Origin: Cydia pomonella
Lineage: Eukaryota; Arthropoda; Insecta; Lepidoptera; Tortricidae
Assembly (NCBI RefSeq): GCF_033807575.1
Contig: NC_084705.1
Coordinates: 10,224,019-10,288,018 of the forward strand
Length of the DNA stretch: 64,000 nt
Direction of reading: 5' to 3'
Shown piece after piece: positions 59,865 to 64,000 of this stretch. Position 1 is the stretch's first letter. Each line of letters opens with the position of its first letter. The notes under the pieces were generated by a model. It searched no databases, was not told where the DNA came from, and worked only from the letters and a program-made list of their open reading frames with translations. Both the position numbers and the translations under genes were made by a program.

Positions 59865-60031
59865 TTATTTATTTATTTCAAAAGACAACAATGGTCCATA
59901 ATGGTTAGTAACATTTAAGGTTTAAAACTAAGTGTTAGTACAACAAATACAAAAACAACAAATTATGTAGATTGTAGTACAACAAATACAAAAACAACAA
60001 ATTATTAATCAATATTTTGACTATATTATTT
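59865..60031 (+). repeat. TTTA-rich tail and 39-bp direct repeat
   Basis: A (ttta/tttatt) run at about 59854-59876 is followed by unique text and two copies of a 39-base unit starting gtacaacaaatacaaaaaca (59938 and 59977). A third partial match ('caacaaattatgtaga') occurs after the SINE at 60320. This suggests that the SINE entered a small array or retroposon remnant. Confidence 0.6.
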
Positions 60032-60314
60032 GACGACCGGTTTGGCCTAGTGGGTAGTGACCCTGCCTACGAAGCTGATGGTCCCGGGTTCAAATCCTGG
60101 TAAGGGCATTTATTCGTGTGACGAGCATGGATATTTGTTCCTGAGTCATGGGTGTTTTCTATGTATTTAAGTATTTATAAATATTTATATATTATATATA
60201 TCGTTGTCTAAGTACCCTCAACACAAGCCTTATTAAGCTTACTGTGGGACTTATTCAATTTGTGTAATAATGTCCTATAATATTTATTTATTTATTATTT
60301 ATTTATTTATTTAT
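60032..60314 (+). mobile_element. tRNA-derived SINE, copy 3, near full length
   Basis: Head with A box (tggcctagtggg) and B box (ggttcaaatcc, 60087-60097), full body including 'atttaagtatttataaatat', 'cgttgtctaagtaccctcaa' and 'ttactgtgggacttattc', and a long (ttta)n tail at about 60283-60314. It is the most complete of the four copies and the best reference for the others. Confidence 0.93.
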
Positions 60315-61205
60315 ATGGTCAACAAATTATGTAGAGTTATAAAAACCAATATAAAATTACAGCAACAGCGGCAACAGCTAGAAATAAGGTCTCAAAAACG
60401 GGCTAACGCAGATATATGAGATTTGCAATACGAAGGTAAAAAATCTTAGAATATTTATTTTCTCCGGTTTTTATATAGGTACCTAAGCTTCTTAGTTTTC
60501 CAATACTTACTGCGTCACTGAGATATTATTTCGTAAACATAATATGTAGGTTGTTCTACCGCGCCAGTCTAAGACTTGTTACGGCTGCCCTGCGTCTGCG
60601 GGACCCATTGTAGTCGCAGCCACACGGCAGCACGCCAGAGGTTCTCATGTAACGTAACATATTCCATGAAGTCGTCAGCGTGCGCGCCGACGTCGTAGGC
60701 TTGTTAGCCGTGGACATTTAGGCACCATTACCGTACGCCGGACACGACTCACCATTGTACCGCGCTGCCGGGAGGCTGACTGTTGCGACCTGAGCTTGTG
60801 ACTACTTACTCGATAGAGAATTTGGACTAAGTACCTAGTTGGAACATGTGTATATTTAGCCACAAACATAGTCAAATATACCTACTTTGTGTTTTTATGA
60901 TGTCGTGATTCAGGACAGTCGTGGTTGCGGACAACTTAAGTCCCAGTGAAAGTCTATAAAAATGTTGCGGACTATAAAATGTAATTGACGTCCATCACAA
61001 ATTGTAATTGCCACATCACACTTCATAGGTATTGAATTGTAACTGTCAATAGACAGCCAATCACTAATGCCCAATAAATTAAAACCATTTTCTGTTTTGC
61101 ATATTCGGAAATATTATTCTAATACTATTGGCGTTCAGTATTCTTAGTGTCGGTTCCAGAAACTTTTAGTATTAACCACGTATTAATCAATATGGTCATT
61201 CTGTA
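60315..61205. other. No gene; CpG-richer block at 60560-60790
   Basis: The block includes 'ctgccctgcgtctgcgggac' and 'gcgtgcgcgccgacgtcgta'. Outside it the sequence is AT-rich. The minus frame 60675-60875 (66 codons) has no domain. Confidence 0.45.
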
Positions 61206-61855
61206 AATAATAATAACCCCGCAGGGGTAGCTTGTGGCGAGCTGATGACGGTGAGGGGCGACACCGCAGAGCCCAGATTCCGGAGCGCCATTTTATCTGG
61301 CCCTCCCCTCTGCGCTTGCCTTCACCTGCCGGGCAGAGTGGAGTCGCAAGAGCGGGACCTATTATGCCCCAGGTTGGAAGTATAAAATGTCAACGCCGGC
61401 GGCCTGATGAACAGATTACCGGGATCTGGCTACCGCAGACTTACCTCTCGACAACCTCACAGCCGCTCTAAAGTGTTGCTCTGTTGTCGCACTATGCGTG
61501 CGGCCATTGCGGGGCCCACTCAATGAGTTGGCAAGGCACCACCTGTCTTTCACAATTTTGAAACTTATTGTCACGGCAGGTGACCGCTATCCTTTCATAG
61601 TCCATCATCCAGTCCATCCGACCTATGACCTACCTTAGATCCCATCGCAGCACAAAAGTGCTGCACTGCAATAGTCTTTGCACCTAGCGGGGACCATCTC
61701 CGCATGTATAATGATATGCATTCGGAGATGGTATCCGCAACGCATATCCCTTGCTTTTAGATTTAATTGTCTTAAAGGGCCTCAGCGCTCTTAGCTTCGG
61801 CCCCACGCACGCCTCCCAAAGAGACCATGGTCCCGAGGTATGGAAAAGACATACA
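61206..61855 (+). mobile_element. GC-rich 3' segment of a LINE (R1/LOA-like?)
   Basis: A 650-base GC-rich block in AT-rich DNA: 'gaggggcgacaccgcagagc', 'ccagattccggagcgccatt', 'ttcacctgccgggcagagtg', 'cgacaacctcacagccgctc', 'ctatcctttcatagtccatc', 'ggcctcagcgctcttagctt' and 'gaccatggtcccgaggta'. From memory this is the untranslated 3' region of a lepidopteran LINE. A short palindrome around an A/T core (ccatctccgcatg..catt cggagatgg) is at about 61696-61731. The 79-codon frame 61232-61471 shows no domain. Confidence 0.55.
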
Positions 61856-62108
61856 AATAATAATAATAAATATTATAGGACATTATTACACAAATTAACT
61901 AACAGTAAGCTCAATAAGGCTTGTGTTGTGGGTATACATATTTATAAATACTTAAATACATTGAAATCACCCATGACTCAAGTACAAATATTCTTGCTCA
62001 TCACACAAATAAATGCCCTTATTTGTATGCAGGATTTAAACCCGGGACCATCGTGCATCGACTTCATAGGCAAGGTCTAGGCTACCCACTAGGCCAGACT
62101 GATCGTCA
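61856..62108 (-). mobile_element. tRNA-derived SINE, copy 4
   Basis: Minus-strand copy with the head at the right (B box as ggatttaaacc on the plus strand, one mismatch), body 'cataaggct..' altered to 'ctcaataaggcttgtgttgt', and tail at the left (aataataataaatattatag). It is more diverged than copies 1-3: 'cttagacaacg' is missing and an extra 'tgcatcg' lies in the head. Frames reading across it (61751-62235) are not genes. Confidence 0.88.
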
Positions 62109-62840
62109 ATACATTCTGTACATTTGTTATATTAGTGTTATATTTTTCGCATTATGGATTATTGATGGTCCATTCATTTTCTTGAACCAGTTTAGAATGC
62201 AATTTATTTTACCTATTTTACAACGGAAGGCATAATCATAATGTCCAACATTTCTTAGTACGCACTTTCGTATTTCATTATTTCTAAAAATAATAAACAA
62301 ATTTAAACTGAAGTCATTCTAAATACCTGGTAATAAAACCGTCTTAGAGTCTTAACTATCACGTGTGGATGCAGCCGCCTAATAATAAGTCTATGAGAAA
62401 TGACTTTTTTATTGCAAATGAAGTTCATTTCACCTAACAGCAAACCTTACTTGCTCTGTTCTTATGTATATGTTTTGTATTTGAACCTAAAGGGTTGTGG
62501 CGGAATGATTAATGATCGTCTTCCTCTTCCATCTTCAACAAGTCAAGTAAAAAAAGTGGAAACTAACACACTAATAGTACTATTTATGACCATAAAAACA
62601 CAATTAGAAAAAAATCCTATCGAGACGAGATTTATTTTGTGATGACATCATAATTAGATCTAATTTGATCTTTGATAACTTTCAGTAGGTATGTATAGTA
62701 TTTTGCCTTTTACTTTTCGTCTACTTAAATTATATGGGTTAAATATTCAGAAATGGTTATTTAAGGTGATTGATCAGTGTATGGTAAAAATGTTATTTGC
62801 ATCGCAACATAGTGCGTTGTTGATGCTGAATAAGTATAAT
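62109..62840. other. No gene seen
   Basis: AT-rich with frames up to 80 codons and no domain. Confidence 0.5.
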
Positions 62841-62845
62841 TTGCG

Positions 62846-63315
62846 ACGGCTGTTCGTTGGGCACGCGCAGACTGCGCCGCCGCAGCGGGCTGCGCAGCCG
62901 CGGTGGCTACGCGGAGCTCATGTAGCGGGTGCCCAGCTAGCGGTCCGCGCTACAAGCGCGATGCCATCGCGGTCGTGCGCCACCGCTCACGGCGGCCGCC
63001 GGCGCTCGCGTCGCCGTGACTTATGGCCCCCGCGCGAACTACGATCGTACGATTGAATAATAATACTCGATTCCACCGTGTACCGAATTTATGTTAGGAA
63101 GTGAGCAAAGTGTCCCGTATCGACGAGCGCATCGACCGCGCCTCGCCCGCCCGCAATTTCCATCCACCCGCTTGTCCTTAGGCGCTGATGTATGCCGCGA
63201 TACCCGATAAATAAATTTTCGTGGAGGCGCTGTTCCCGCTGGACGTCGGCACCGCGTCCCCGGGCCGCGCGCCGCGCCGTGCTGCCCGCTCCCACAACTC
63301 ATCCGGCTAACTGTC
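62846..63315. other. CpG-rich island, possible regulatory DNA or promoter
   Basis: The largest CG-dense block in the window (cgcgcagactgcgccgccgc, ggctgcgcagccgcggtggc, cggccgccggcgctcgcgtc, cgtccccgggccgcgcgccg), broken by a short AT-rich piece at 63055-63100. Overlapping frames on both strands (121 codons plus, 87 and 68 codons minus) are rich in Arg/Ala/Pro, as base composition predicts, and none shows a domain. It could be an enhancer, an unrecognised first exon with promoter, or an unknown repeat. Confidence 0.35.
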
Positions 63316-64000
63316 GGCCGACGTCACGTTTCACTGCTATGATTACATTAAATTTCAATATTCTCGTCGCCCTCGCTCGCCTCACAATAATAAACTGATT
63401 ATACGACGTTAAAACAAAAGTTATGTAACGATTTATCTTATAAGAAGCAGAAGTTGTTTTTAGGTTAAAGTGACCCGTGACCCTCTTCTGAGATGTGCTG
63501 AAATCAGTCGGTGGACAATAGATGAGAACACAATTAGTTTTTATTGTCCCGACGTTACACAGCGTATGAACGTGACAATATAACATCACGACAAAGTTCA
63601 ATGCTCTATCATTGTTTCGTAGACACTCCCTAAAATAATTTGCCTATACAAAATTTGCCATTATAAACCTACATGAAAAACCTAGGCAAATTGAGTAACC
63701 AACCATAGACACAGTCATCAGTAAACCACAAGCCGCCGCGCCGTAACATTTCTCACCAATAATATAACAGAATTGACTAGGTACTAGTGCTAAGTTCATC
63801 TTCTGGCCATTTACCAAATTGCCCGCAGTTCATTGCACTAAAAATATGGAGTAAATTATGGGTTCACACGTCTAATGTTTTAAGTTCTACGTGTAATCGT
63901 GACTAATGTACATACTATATCGATGCATGCAGGAATTTGGATGATTTTTACCGTTATCACTTAGCTTCTCTGCTCGAATCCTACACTGTCATTATGAATA
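63316..64000. other. No gene seen
   Basis: AT-rich end of the window; the minus frame 63299-63601 (100 codons) has no recognisable feature. Confidence 0.5.

Noticed and set aside
61232..61471. 79-codon frame in the GC-rich block
   Set aside because: The block reads as a LINE untranslated 3' region with known text order; the frame has no domain.
62691..63056. Plus-strand open frame of 121 codons
   Set aside because: The second half is Ala/Arg/Pro-rich because the DNA is a CpG island; the first half is AT-derived. Overlapping frames exist on the other strand just downstream.
1..64000. CRISPR arrays, operons or bacterial genes
   Set aside because: Composition, SINEs, LINEs, MITEs and lack of dense coding all indicate animal nuclear DNA; the regular repeats present are microsatellites or minisatellites.

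Overview
The window is almost certainly nuclear DNA of a moth or butterfly (Lepidoptera). It is AT-rich throughout and carries the short 'tacctacctac' and 'gtaggta' runs typical of these genomes. Its recognisable content is also typical of Lepidoptera: a tRNA-headed SINE with a TTTA tail, 5'-truncated LINE 3' ends, palindromic MITEs and the 'gttccgtacc / cggccaagt' repeat. These family calls come from recall of sequence patterns; no search was run. No intact protein-coding gene, rRNA, canonical tRNA or CRISPR array is visible. Open frames over 100 codons are either relics of reverse transcriptase, shadows of those relics, or chance. The window is best read as a gene desert or the inside of a very long intron.

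Layout. 1-13 kb is mostly unannotatable AT-rich DNA with one palindromic MITE (2161-2280) and small CpG-rich patches. 13-16.3 kb holds a palindromic element, an interspersed repeat split by a hAT-like MITE with an 8-bp target duplication, a hairpin MITE and a larger repeat. 16.3-26.4 kb is mostly unknown sequence with a LINE/SINE tail, a tRNA-like SINE head and, at 23.03-23.11 kb, a strong recursive-splice-site match followed by a 60-base exon-like segment. 26.4-36.6 kb is a dense graveyard: three LINE reverse transcriptase relics, a LINE tail nested in the 3' UTR of another LINE, a composite MITE in two opposite copies, a perfect 43-bp-arm hairpin and a 214-bp tandem duplication. 37.0-38.4 kb is a retroposon-like unit with a 105-bp minisatellite. 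39-48 kb contains two SINE copies (one split by a LINE tail), a MITE and long featureless DNA. 48.6-51.8 kb is a nested stack: an RTE-like LINE broken by a LINE tail and a hAT-like MITE, each with target duplications, followed by a long foldback. 54-64 kb contains another reverse transcriptase relic with its FADD site, two more SINEs, a MITE, a GC-rich LINE-like 3' segment and several CpG-rich islands.

Nothing here forms a working pathway. The interest lies in the datable nested insertions, the foldbacks, and the possibility that the single-copy CpG-rich patches and the recursive splice site belong to a large gene whose exons lie outside the window.
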